This document shows positions 7,392-12,791 of a DNA stretch of 12,791 bases, one piece after another (within the stretch, counting starts at the first letter, position 1; each line of letters begins with the position of its first letter). The notes beneath the pieces are model-generated. The model ran no database searches, was not told where the DNA came from, and saw only the letters and a program-made list of their open reading frames with translations. Origin of the DNA: an uncultured Devosia sp. (GTDB lineage Bacteria > Pseudomonadota > Alphaproteobacteria > Rhizobiales > Devosiaceae); NCBI GenBank assembly GCA_946481445.1, contig CAMLOA010000017.1:1-12791 (forward strand). The letters run 5' to 3'. The translations under genes were made by a program, and so were the position numbers.

Positions 7392-8063
7392 CTACCCATG
7401 CGGCGCCCGCACTACATAGCCAACGCCGCGCACCGTGCCGATTTCGACATCCGCCGCTTCGAGCTTCTTGCGCAGCCGCGAAATGTGCAGCTCGAGCGCG
7501 TTGACCGACACCGCCTCGTCGAAATTGAACAGCTGGTTCATCAGCCGCTCCTTGGGCACCACCTTGCCGGCATTGGTGACGAGGATTTCGAGCAGCCGGA
7601 ATTCGCGCTTGCCCAGTTCGAGCGAGACGCCGCCCACGCTGGCATTGAGCCCGGCCAGGTCCATCTCCAGATTGCCCACGCCCAGCGTGCTGGTGGTCTG
7701 TCCGCCCTTGCGCCGCATCAGCGCGCGCAGCCGCGCTTCGAGCTCGCGCAGGTCGAACGGCTTGACCAGGTAGTCGTCCGCCCCCAGGTCGAGCAGGCTG
7801 ACCCGGTCATCGATTTCGGAACGTGCCGTGATCACCAGGATCGGCGCATCGAACCGGCCGCGCCGCAACTCGGCGATCAGCCCGATTCCGTCGCGATTGG
7901 GCAGCATCAGGTCGAGCGCCACCGCGTCGAAATCGTCCCCCATGGCGGCCGAAACCACGTCGGCGCCGTCGCGCACCCATTCCACCGAATGCCCGGCGCT
8001 GCGCAGGCGCTTCTCGATCGCCTCGCCCAGGTCTTCATTGTCTTCAACAAGCAGGATTCGCAT
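7392..8063 (-). CDS. OmpR/TctD-family response regulator
   Basis: This is a 223-residue two-domain regulator. The receiver domain (1-~120) has the acidic pair E7/D8, the phosphorylatable D51 in ALDLMLPNRDG, T79 in VITAR and K101 in DYLVKPFD, so it should be phosphorylation-competent. The C-terminal winged helix (~125-223) ends with LELHISRLRKKLEAADVEIGTVRGVGYVV, given here as landmarks only: the recognition region LELHISRLRKKL and the wing GTVRGVGYVV typical of OmpR-type DNA binding. Sequence style is closest to TctD/QseB/PmrA regulators. It is the first gene of a two-component pair; the kinase gene follows on the same strand after 225 bp holding repeat A. The start at ATG 8063 gives the canonical MRILLVEDN. 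A GGGGAG about 15 bases upstream is distant for a ribosome-binding site and lies in the loop of a hairpin. The likely target is tctCBA, by analogy with TctDE/BctDE. Confidence 0.93.
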   Translation of the reverse strand: MRILLVEDNEDLGEAIEKRLRSAGHSVEWVRDGADVVSAAMGDDFDAVALDLMLPNRDGIGLIAELRRGRFDAPILVITARSEIDDRVSLLDLGADDYLVKPFDLRELEARLRALMRRKGGQTTSTLGVGNLEMDLAGLNASVGGVSLELGKREFRLLEILVTNAGKVVPKERLMNQLFNFDEAVSVNALELHISRLRKKLEAADVEIGTVRGVGYVVRAPHG

Positions 8064-8064
8064 G

Positions 8065-8093
8065 GGTGGCGGCTGTTTCTCCCCGGCGCCACC
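8065..8093 (-). promoter_or_regulatory. Hairpin in the leader of the response regulator
   Basis: GGTGGCG (8065-8071) and CGCCACC (8087-8093) are a perfect 7-bp inverted repeat with a 15-base loop. In the minus-strand mRNA the stem ends immediately before the ATG and the only Shine-Dalgarno-like sequence (GGGGAG) lies in the loop. If it forms, the hairpin would shorten the effective distance between GGGGAG and the start. Function is inference. Confidence 0.35.
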
Positions 8094-8106
8094 TTAATCC
8101 ACACAG

Positions 8107-8128
8107 TCATGCCCGCGAAAGCGGGAAC
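8107..8128. repeat. REP-like short palindrome (CCCGC-GAAA-GCGGG type)
   Basis: CATGCCCGCGAAAGCGGGAA contains the palindrome CCCGC (8112-8116) / GCGGG (8121-8125). This is the widespread proteobacterial repeat whose accidental translations read ARESGNP or PAKAG, and both readings occur here in overlapping frames. It lies between the small membrane protein gene and the response regulator; it has no T-tract. Confidence 0.7.
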
Positions 8129-8145
8129 CCCTGTTTTCCAAGCCC

Positions 8146-8310
8146 TCAGAGCAGCGTGGTCATCATCGCGGCGGCCACCGCCACGATGCCGAAGGCGGTA
8201 ATCCCTGCCGCCAGCAGCATGACCTGGGCGCGCTGCACATGCCCGGCATGCCGGGCCATGCGGCGAACGTCCTGCAGACCGTGCTGATCGTGAGCATCCA
8301 TATGCGCCAT
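8146..8310 (-). CDS. Small single-span membrane protein (54 residues), unknown function
   Basis: The start at ATG 8310-8308 is preceded by GAGGGG with about 8 bases spacing, a good ribosome-binding site; a longer in-frame version from 8433 lacks this support. The N-terminal half is polar and histidine-rich (H3, H7, H10, H21, H24). Residues 29-51 form one hydrophobic span (VMLLAAGITAFGIVAVAAAM), ending four residues before the C-terminus. The charge pattern suggests a cytoplasmic N-terminus. No family is recognised. It lies upstream of the response regulator on the same strand, 82 bp away with a REP-like repeat between, so cotranscription is possible but unproven. It is divergent from uxaC. 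A very similar layout (polar head, one C-terminal span) recurs in the 57-residue protein at 10120-10293, but the sequences are not alike. Confidence 0.62.
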   Translation of the reverse strand: MAHMDAHDQHGLQDVRRMARHAGHVQRAQVMLLAAGITAFGIVAVAAAMMTTLL

Positions 8311-8447
8311 GGCGTGATCCCCTCTGCCAGCCGGTCCATGGGACCGGGCAACATCCTGGGCAGCCGCCTTGCGCTGTTTCTCACCCGCGGTACCAAGGGT
8401 AATCCCGCCTTCCTCGCCCGCGAATGGCATCATCGCAACGCGGTTAA

Positions 8448-8487
8448 TTTACATAAAATCCCACAGGCTTGATCTTGTATGGAAGAT
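8448..8487 (+). promoter_or_regulatory. AT-rich divergent control region upstream of uxaC, with a short palindrome
   Basis: The divergent gap 8311-8524 contains an A/T-rich island (TTTACATAAAAT, 8448-8459) unusual for this GC-rich DNA, with a good -10-like TAAAAT at 8454-8459 but no matching -35. Downstream, ATCTT (8472-8476) and AAGAT (8483-8487) form an inverted repeat with a 6-base centre, a plausible half-size operator for a regulator of uronate use. Neither element is firmly identified. Confidence 0.25.
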
Positions 8488-8524
8488 GGTTGATTAGCCG
8501 ATCCGGACGTGGCATGAACCCATC

Positions 8525-9931
8525 ATGACGCACCTGCATCCCGATCGCCTGTTTCCCGCCGCCGAGCCCGCAAGGTCCATCGCGCGCGAGCTTTATCCCG
8601 AAGTCGCCGATCTGCCGCTGATCAGCCCGCACGGGCACACCGATCCATCCTGGTTCGCTGGCAACGCCCGCTTCTCGACGCCCGCGGCCCTGTTCCTCAC
8701 GCCCGACCATTATGTGTTGCGCATGCTGCGCAGCCGGGGCCTGAGCTATGACGATCTGGGCGTGCCCCGCAAGGATGGCCGGCCCGTGGCCGAGGGCAGG
8801 GCGGCCTGGCGCCTGTTTGCCGCCAATTACCACCTCTTTGCCGGCACGCCATCCAAGACCTGGATCGATCATTCGCTGCACTGGGCCTTCGGCATCACCG
8901 AGGAACTGTCTGCCGCCACGGCCGATGCCATCTACGACACGATCGATACCGCGCTCGCCACGCCGGACCTGCTGCCGCGGGCTTTGCTTGACCGCGCCCG
9001 CGTCGAGGTCATCGCCACCACCGAATTCGCCCTCGATCCGCTGGTGCATCACCAGAAGATGGAGACAGACGGCCTCATCGGCCGCGTGCGCACCACCTAT
9101 CGGCCAGACGACGTCACCGATCCCGGCCGACCGGCTATTGTCGATAACCTGCTTCGCTTCGGCGAACTGACCGGCGAGGATGTCAGCACCTGGGCAGGCC
9201 TCCTCAATGCGCATCGCGTCCGCCGCGACTATTTCCGCCGCTTCGGCGCCGTCGCCACCGACCACGGCGTTCCCACCGCCAACACGGCCGACCTCTCCGC
9301 ACCCGAAAAGCAGGCTTTGCTCGACAAGGTCCTCTCCGGCCGCCACGACGCAGCCGATGCCGAACTGTTCCGCGCCCAGATGATGACCGAGATGGCATTG
9401 CTCTCGGTCGAAGACGGCATGGTCATGCAACTGCATGCCGGATCCCGCCGCAATACCGATCCCTTGCTCTTCGCCGAGCGCGGCCCGGATCTGGGCGCCG
9501 ATATCCCCGGACCCACCGACTACGTCAACGGGTTGCGCGCCCTGCTGGGCCGTTGTGGCAACGAGCCCAATCTGCGGCTGATCATGTTCGTGCTCGATGA
9601 AACCACCTATGCGCGCGAACTCGCGCCCATGGCCGGCTACTGGCCCAGCCTGATGATCGGGCCGCCATGGTGGTTCCACGATAGCCCGCAGGGCATCCGC
9701 CGCTATCTCGACCAGGTGGTCGAAACTGCAGGCTTCTACAACCTGGCCGGCTTCAATGACGACACGCGGGCCCTGCTCTCCATCCCCGCCCGCCATGATG
9801 TCTGGCGGCGCGAGGTCTGCGGCTTCCTCGGCCGCTGGGTCGCGGAAAACCGGATCACCAGGGCCAGTGCGCGCGACATCGCCAAACACCTGAGCTACCA
9901 GGCCGCCAAGGACGCCTACAAGCTGGCTTGA
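8525..9931 (+). CDS. uxaC: Glucuronate/galacturonate isomerase UxaC
   Basis: Uronate isomerase interconverts D-glucuronate with D-fructuronate and D-galacturonate with D-tagaturonate, the first cytoplasmic step of hexuronate breakdown. The 468-residue length matches the family (about 470). It is an amidohydrolase-fold enzyme: the metal-binding HxH is in LISPHGHTDPSW (H36, H38). Other recognisable blocks are KTWIDHSLHWAFGI, VMQLHAGSRRNTDP and GFNDDTRALLSIPARHDVWR, all in the expected order. The start at 8525 is the natural beginning of the conserved protein, but the ribosome-binding site is weak. A four-codon upstream frame (ATG 8514) overlaps it and could affect initiation. No uxuA, uxaB, kdgK or uronate transporter lies in the window, so the gene stands apart from a typical uronate operon here. 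A GC-rich repeat block starts 12 bp after the stop. Confidence 0.96.
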   Translation: MTHLHPDRLFPAAEPARSIARELYPEVADLPLISPHGHTDPSWFAGNARFSTPAALFLTPDHYVLRMLRSRGLSYDDLGVPRKDGRPVAEGRAAWRLFAANYHLFAGTPSKTWIDHSLHWAFGITEELSAATADAIYDTIDTALATPDLLPRALLDRARVEVIATTEFALDPLVHHQKMETDGLIGRVRTTYRPDDVTDPGRPAIVDNLLRFGELTGEDVSTWAGLLNAHRVRRDYFRRFGAVATDHGVPTANTADLSAPEKQALLDKVLSGRHDAADAELFRAQMMTEMALLSVEDGMVMQLHAGSRRNTDPLLFAERGPDLGADIPGPTDYVNGLRALLGRCGNEPNLRLIMFVLDETTYARELAPMAGYWPSLMIGPPWWFHDSPQGIRRYLDQVVETAGFYNLAGFNDDTRALLSIPARHDVWRREVCGFLGRWVAENRITRASARDIAKHLSYQAAKDAYKLA

Positions 9932-9943
9932 TTGAGTGGAGTT

Positions 9944-10102
9944 CACCCTCCCATTGCGGGGAGGGTAGTGCAGCTAGGCCGTTTAGGCCGCAGCGAAACT
10001 AGGGTGGGGGTTGTGGGGGCACCGATCTCCGCCTGTGCCGTCCCTTCCCGAGCGCCGCTAAGCGCCAAGCTTTGCTCACCCGCCCTGCAAGGAGAGGGCG
10101 GG
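9944..10102. repeat. Palindromic intergenic repeat block B
   Basis: Two hairpins flank a roughly 110-bp core: ACCCTCCC (9945-9952) / GGGAGGGT (9959-9966), and CCCGCCCT (10079-10086) / AGGGCGGG (10095-10102). The left part, from CACCCTCCC through AGGGTGGGGG (10000-10010), resembles the right arm of repeat A in its CACCCTCCC...GGGGAGGG layout, so this appears to be a diverged or expanded member of the same family. It lies between uxaC and a convergent small gene (stop at 10120) and may help terminate both transcripts. Confidence 0.6.
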
Positions 10103-10119
10103 AATCGCGCACTCCGGGC

Positions 10120-10293
10120 TTACGGCGATTTCCACAAGACCAGCGCGACCACGATGACCCCGGTCACCAGCAGCACGAGAAGGCCGCTGAGCCCGTTCAT
10201 CACCTGTCTGGCAAAGCCGGGATGGACCTCGTCGGCGGCGACGATATCGGCTATGCGCGCCTCACGCTGGTCCTCGAATGGTTGGTGCGTCAT
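10120..10293 (-). CDS. Small single-span membrane protein (57 residues), unknown function
   Basis: From ATG 10293-10291 the protein reads MTHQPFEDQREARIADIVAA in a charged, helical N-terminal half, then one strong hydrophobic span (about 33-54, GLSGLLVLLVTGVIVVALVLW) and the short tail KSP. This is a tail-anchored-like layout with the head probably in the cytoplasm. A purine-rich GAGGGGGG lies about 10 bases upstream. In-frame ATGs at 10326 and 10413 are possible but add residues without a better site. No family is recognised. It is convergent with uxaC across repeat block B and divergent from the phosphotransferase gene. Confidence 0.58.
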   Translation of the reverse strand: MTHQPFEDQREARIADIVAADEVHPGFARQVMNGLSGLLVLLVTGVIVVALVLWKSP

Positions 10294-10415
10294 GTCAAAG
10301 GCCCCCCTCAGGTCCTTTATTCGCATGGGGCCATCCTGCGCCCGAAACCGGTAAACAAGCCCTGCCGCCGCAACACGACCTGCGCTTAAGGTTGCCGTCG
10401 AACCAACCGGCACGC

Positions 10416-10432
10416 TTACTGTTCGGTTACTG
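10416..10432. promoter_or_regulatory. Direct repeat TTACTG-N5-TTACTG in a divergent intergenic region
   Basis: TTACTG at 10416-10421 and 10427-10432 repeats with an 11-bp period, 40 bp before the phosphotransferase start and 123 bp before the divergent small gene. The spacing equals that of the repeat before tctC, but the sequence differs. It could be an operator of an OmpR-type regulator, or chance. Confidence 0.2.
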
Positions 10433-10471
10433 CCTTCGTTTCATCATCTTGATCGGCCATGTGCGGGGCCG

Positions 10472-11359
10472 ATGTCGAAACAGCCCGCACCTTCTGCTCT
10501 AATGGCGGACATGAATCAGTCGCCCGTTGAAACCGCGCTCAGCCGCGCCATGATCCGCTGGTCGCTCACCAAATCCACTCCGGTGGCCGAAACCGCCACG
10601 AGCTGGATCTTTCGCGTCGAGCAGAACGGCCGGAACTTTGCCGCGCTCAAGATTCTCAAGGCCGGCAAGGGCGATGGCGAACAGCGCGGCGCTGCCTTGA
10701 TGAACTGGTATGGCGGGGAGGGCGCCGCCACCGTCTTTGACAGCCACGGCAATACCCTGTTCATGGAATGGCTCGACGGCCTGCCGCTGGGCGACGCCGT
10801 CCGGCAGGGGCGCGACCAGGAAGCCACGATTGCCCTGGCATCCGTTGTTTCCAGCCTCCACCGCCCCCGTGCCGATGCACCCGCCGACCTGTTGCCGCTG
10901 CGCGATCACTTCCAGCCGCTCTTTGCCACCAATATCCGCGATTGGCCGCACACCGCGCGCGACCTGTTCGCGCGGGCCAGCGGGGTGGCCTTGCGCCTGT
11001 TCGATCGGCCTTCGGCGCAGATTCCGCTGCATGGGGACCTGCATCACGACAACATCATCTCGTCCCCGCGCGGCTGGCTGGCCATCGACCCGCGCGCGCT
11101 CCTGGGCGATCCGGCCTATGAAGTGGCCAATGCCCTCAACAACCCGGCGGGTGCGGACGACCTCGTCAAGGATCCGCGCCGCATTGCCTCGATGTCCGAA
11201 CTGCTGTCCCAGCGGCTCGGCTTCAGCCGCAAGCGCATCCTGGGCTGGGCGGCCGCTCATGCCGCGCTGTCGGCATGCTGGGCGCTGGAAGATGAAAAGC
11301 CTATAACCGGCCAGTTGGCCACGCTGCCCCACCTGCTGACCGCCTACGACCAGGCCTGA
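10472..11359 (+). CDS. APH(6)/hydroxyurea-type small-molecule phosphotransferase
   Basis: This 295-residue kinase belongs, by sequence style, to the APH_6_hur group (relatives of streptomycin 6-phosphotransferase StrB and of hydroxyurea resistance kinases), within the protein-kinase-like fold. Visible functional residues are the ATP-binding lysine in AALKILK (K60), the catalytic loop LHGDLHHDN (D189, N194) and the metal-binding aspartate in GWLAIDPRALLGDPAYEVAN (D206). That last block is especially typical of the StrB group. Chromosomal members are often uncharacterised, so antibiotic inactivation should not be assumed. The start is uncertain: 10472 has GGGG six bases upstream, while in-frame ATGs at 10502 and 10511 would shorten a non-conserved leader. 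A CAP-domain lipoprotein gene follows after 13 bp, suggesting cotranscription. Confidence 0.85.
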   Translation: MSKQPAPSALMADMNQSPVETALSRAMIRWSLTKSTPVAETATSWIFRVEQNGRNFAALKILKAGKGDGEQRGAALMNWYGGEGAATVFDSHGNTLFMEWLDGLPLGDAVRQGRDQEATIALASVVSSLHRPRADAPADLLPLRDHFQPLFATNIRDWPHTARDLFARASGVALRLFDRPSAQIPLHGDLHHDNIISSPRGWLAIDPRALLGDPAYEVANALNNPAGADDLVKDPRRIASMSELLSQRLGFSRKRILGWAAAHAALSACWALEDEKPITGQLATLPHLLTAYDQA

Positions 11360-11372
11360 ACCGGACCCCGCC

Positions 11373-11873
11373 ATGCTCAAGACGACCCGCCGCAGCTTCC
11401 TGGTCCTCGCCTCGGCCGCTGCCCTTTCCGCCTGCGCCAGCACCATACCCATCCTGCCCAAGGGCGCCAGCAGCCCCGAGAGTCTGAGCGACGGGGAAAT
11501 CCTCGCCGCCATCAATGCCGTGCGCAGGGCCAATGGTGCCCCCGCCTGGACCTACAATCCCCGCCTGGAGGCCGCCGCCCGCTCCCAGGCGCGCCTGATG
11601 GCGCAAAAGGATACGCTGAGCCACAATCTGGGGACGACCCTGCGCGAGCGCGTGACCGCTGCTGGTTATCTGGGCGCGGTGGGGGAGAACCTTGCCAAGG
11701 GCTACCCCAATCTGCAGAGCACCATCGAGGGCTGGCTGGGCTCTTCAGGCCACCGCTCGACCCTGCTCAGCTCCAAATTCACCGAGTTCGGCCTCGCCAC
11801 CGCCCGCACCGGCAGCGGCAAGCTCTATTGGGCCATGATCGCCGGCGGCAGCTTCCAGGCCTGGCTGCAGTAG
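11373..11873 (+). CDS. CAP/SCP-domain lipoprotein with a Tat-like signal
   Basis: This 166-residue protein has an N-terminal TTRRSFLVLASAAALSAC: a twin-arginine-type RRSFL motif (R6-R7) followed by a lipobox with Cys21 (LSAC), so it is probably exported, possibly by Tat, and lipid-anchored. Residues about 38-164 form a bacterial CAP (cysteine-rich secretory/antigen 5/PR-1; formerly SCP-like) domain: NAVRRANGAPAWTYNPRLEAA at its start (given as a landmark), SHNLG (H84), GENLAKGYP (E105), IEGWLGSSGHRSTLL (E119, H127) and FGLATA...YWAMIAGG. H84, E105, E119 and H127 match the expected His/Glu cavity residues. The family has no single known function; bacterial members are mostly envelope proteins. 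The gene starts 13 bp after the kinase stop, with only a weak ribosome-binding site, so it is probably translated from the same message. Confidence 0.9.
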   Translation: MLKTTRRSFLVLASAAALSACASTIPILPKGASSPESLSDGEILAAINAVRRANGAPAWTYNPRLEAAARSQARLMAQKDTLSHNLGTTLRERVTAAGYLGAVGENLAKGYPNLQSTIEGWLGSSGHRSTLLSSKFTEFGLATARTGSGKLYWAMIAGGSFQAWLQ

Positions 11874-11899
11874 ACGGAGCGCTCGTCGCCCAGGCGACC

Positions 11900-12013
11900 C
11901 ACCCCCTCCCACCTCCCCCATCAAGGGGGAGGCGCTGTCTTGTGGACGTGGCTCCATCTAGCGTCCTGAATGGAGTGGAACCTCCCCCTTGATGGGGGAG
12001 GTAGGAGGGGGTG
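11900..12013. repeat. Large inverted repeat C between convergent genes
   Basis: The left arm (11900-11932) and right arm (11981-12013) are 33-bp inverted copies with one mismatch (C at 11910 versus T in the complement of the other arm), separated by 48 bp. Each arm contains its own palindrome CCTCCCCC-N5-GGGGGAGG, and the spacer holds CTCCAT/ATGGAG (11952-11957, 11970-11975). The right arm nearly matches the left arm of repeat A at 7232-7267. It fills the gap between the CAP gene and the convergent glpK and could act as a bidirectional terminator. No transposase or clear target duplication is visible. Confidence 0.92.
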
Positions 12014-12047
12014 AGGCCAAGCGCACCACTCTCCTTGGTTCAACACC

Positions 12048-12791
12048 TCACCCAAGAAGCGTCCGCTTCACCGCCAGGTTCCAGCCCTTGACCTTGCGCT
12101 TGCGCTCGGCCGCGTCCATCTGCGGCTCGAACCGCTGGTCCCGCGCCCAGCTGGCGGCGAATTCGGTCATGCCCGGCCACACGCCGGCCTTCATGCCTGC
12201 CAGCCAGGCGGCGCCGAGCGCCGTGGTTTCGAGAATGGTCGGCCGGTCCACCGGTGCGTCCAGCACATCGGCCAGGAACTGCATGGTCCAGTCCGAGGCC
12301 ACCATGCCGCCATCGACGCGCAGCACCGTTTCCTTGCCGCCGCCCTTCCAGTCCTTGCGCATCGCCTCGAGCAGGTCGCGCGTCTGGTAACACACCGCTT
12401 CCAGCGCCGCCTTGGCGATCTCGGCCGGGCCGGTATTGCGGGTAATGCCATAAATGGCCCCGCGCGCTTCGGCGTCCCACCAAGGCGCCCCCAGCCCGAC
12501 AAAGGCCGGCACCATATAGACGTTCTGGCTGGGGTCGGCCGAGCGGGCCAGGGGCCCGGTCTCGCGCGCTTCCTTGACCAGCTTCAGTCCGTCCCGGATC
12601 CACTGCACGGCTGCCCCGGCAATGAAGATCGAGCCTTCCAGCGCATAGGTGGTCTTTCCGTCCAGCCTGTAGGCGATCGTGGTGAGCAGCCGGTTCTTGG
12701 ATCGCACCATGTCCGCCCCGGTATTGAGCAGCGCGAAGCACCCCGTGCCATAGGTCGATTTCATCATGCCTGGCGCAAAGCAGGCCTGCCC
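12048..12791 (-). CDS. glpK: Glycerol kinase GlpK, C-terminal half (start outside window)
   Basis: The frame enters at 12791 already inside the protein ([19 protein letters not shown]) and ends at TGA 12050-12048, giving 247 residues of a family about 500 long. Glycerol kinase phosphorylates glycerol to sn-glycerol-3-phosphate with ATP. FGGY-family C-terminal features follow in order: [12 protein letters not shown], the [19 protein letters not shown] block, [58 protein letters not shown] (the ATP-site DGG) and [17 protein letters not shown]. No frameshift or missing block is seen in the visible half. Upstream neighbours (glpD, glpF or a glycerol ABC transporter) cannot be seen. It is convergent with the CAP gene and the large inverted repeat lies directly after its stop. 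Confidence 0.96.
   Translation of the reverse strand, partial: GQACFAPGMMKSTYGTGCFALLNTGADMVRSKNRLLTTIAYRLDGKTTYALEGSIFIAGAAVQWIRDGLKLVKEARETGPLARSADPSQNVYMVPAFVGLGAPWWDAEARGAIYGITRNTGPAEIAKAALEAVCYQTRDLLEAMRKDWKGGGKETVLRVDGGMVASDWTMQFLADVLDAPVDRPTILETTALGAAWLAGMKAGVWPGMTEFAASWARDQRFEPQMDAAERKRKVKGWNLAVKRTLLG

Noticed and set aside
8066..8287. 73-codon plus-strand frame containing HARESGNP
   Set aside because: This is the well-known spurious translation of the CCCGCGAAAGCGGG repeat and it lies antisense to the small membrane protein gene.
8444..9946. 500-codon open frame on the minus strand
   Set aside because: Antisense to uxaC, which is unambiguous by motifs along its full length.
10499..11533. 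344-codon open frame on the minus strand
   Set aside because: Antisense to the phosphotransferase and CAP genes, both supported by catalytic or structural motifs.

Overview
The window looks like a chromosomal segment of a GC-rich alphaproteobacterium, probably Hyphomicrobiales and perhaps a Devosia-like genus. That assignment is inference from protein style, codon use and the dispersed GC-rich palindromic repeats; no rRNA or other phylogenetic marker is present. No tRNA, rRNA, CRISPR array, transposase or phage gene was seen.

Left third (1-3700, + strand): the C-terminal end of an EAL-domain c-di-GMP phosphodiesterase, then a compact tctC-tctB-tctA operon for a tripartite tricarboxylate transporter. 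An 11-bp-period direct repeat with a possible -10 lies upstream of tctC, and a GC-rich hairpin follows tctA.

Middle (3700-8310, mostly - strand): a small secreted four-cysteine protein; a 55-residue protein with a near-ideal intrinsic terminator; and a two-component system. The response regulator is an OmpR/TctD-type protein. The kinase is unusual: one 824-codon frame reads through a complete 2CSK_N/HAMP/HisKA/HATPase sensor kinase and then, without a stop, into a signal-peptide-like segment and a full periplasmic substrate-binding protein. A palindromic repeat sits between the regulator and the kinase. TctDE/BctDE systems are known to control tctCBA-type transporters, and in Bordetella the solute-binding protein takes part in signalling. 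The fused binding domain may therefore be a built-in ligand sensor for the nearby transporter.

Right part (8146-12791): a tiny single-span membrane protein; uxaC (uronate isomerase) on +; a second repeat block; a second tiny membrane protein on -; a kinase of the APH(6)/hydroxyurea family with a CAP-domain lipoprotein 13 bp downstream on +; a large inverted repeat between convergent genes; and the C-terminal half of glycerol kinase (glpK) on -, running off the window.

The strongest lead is the kinase/binding-protein fusion. Next come the direct-repeat operator candidate before tctC and the repeat family found in three intergenic regions.
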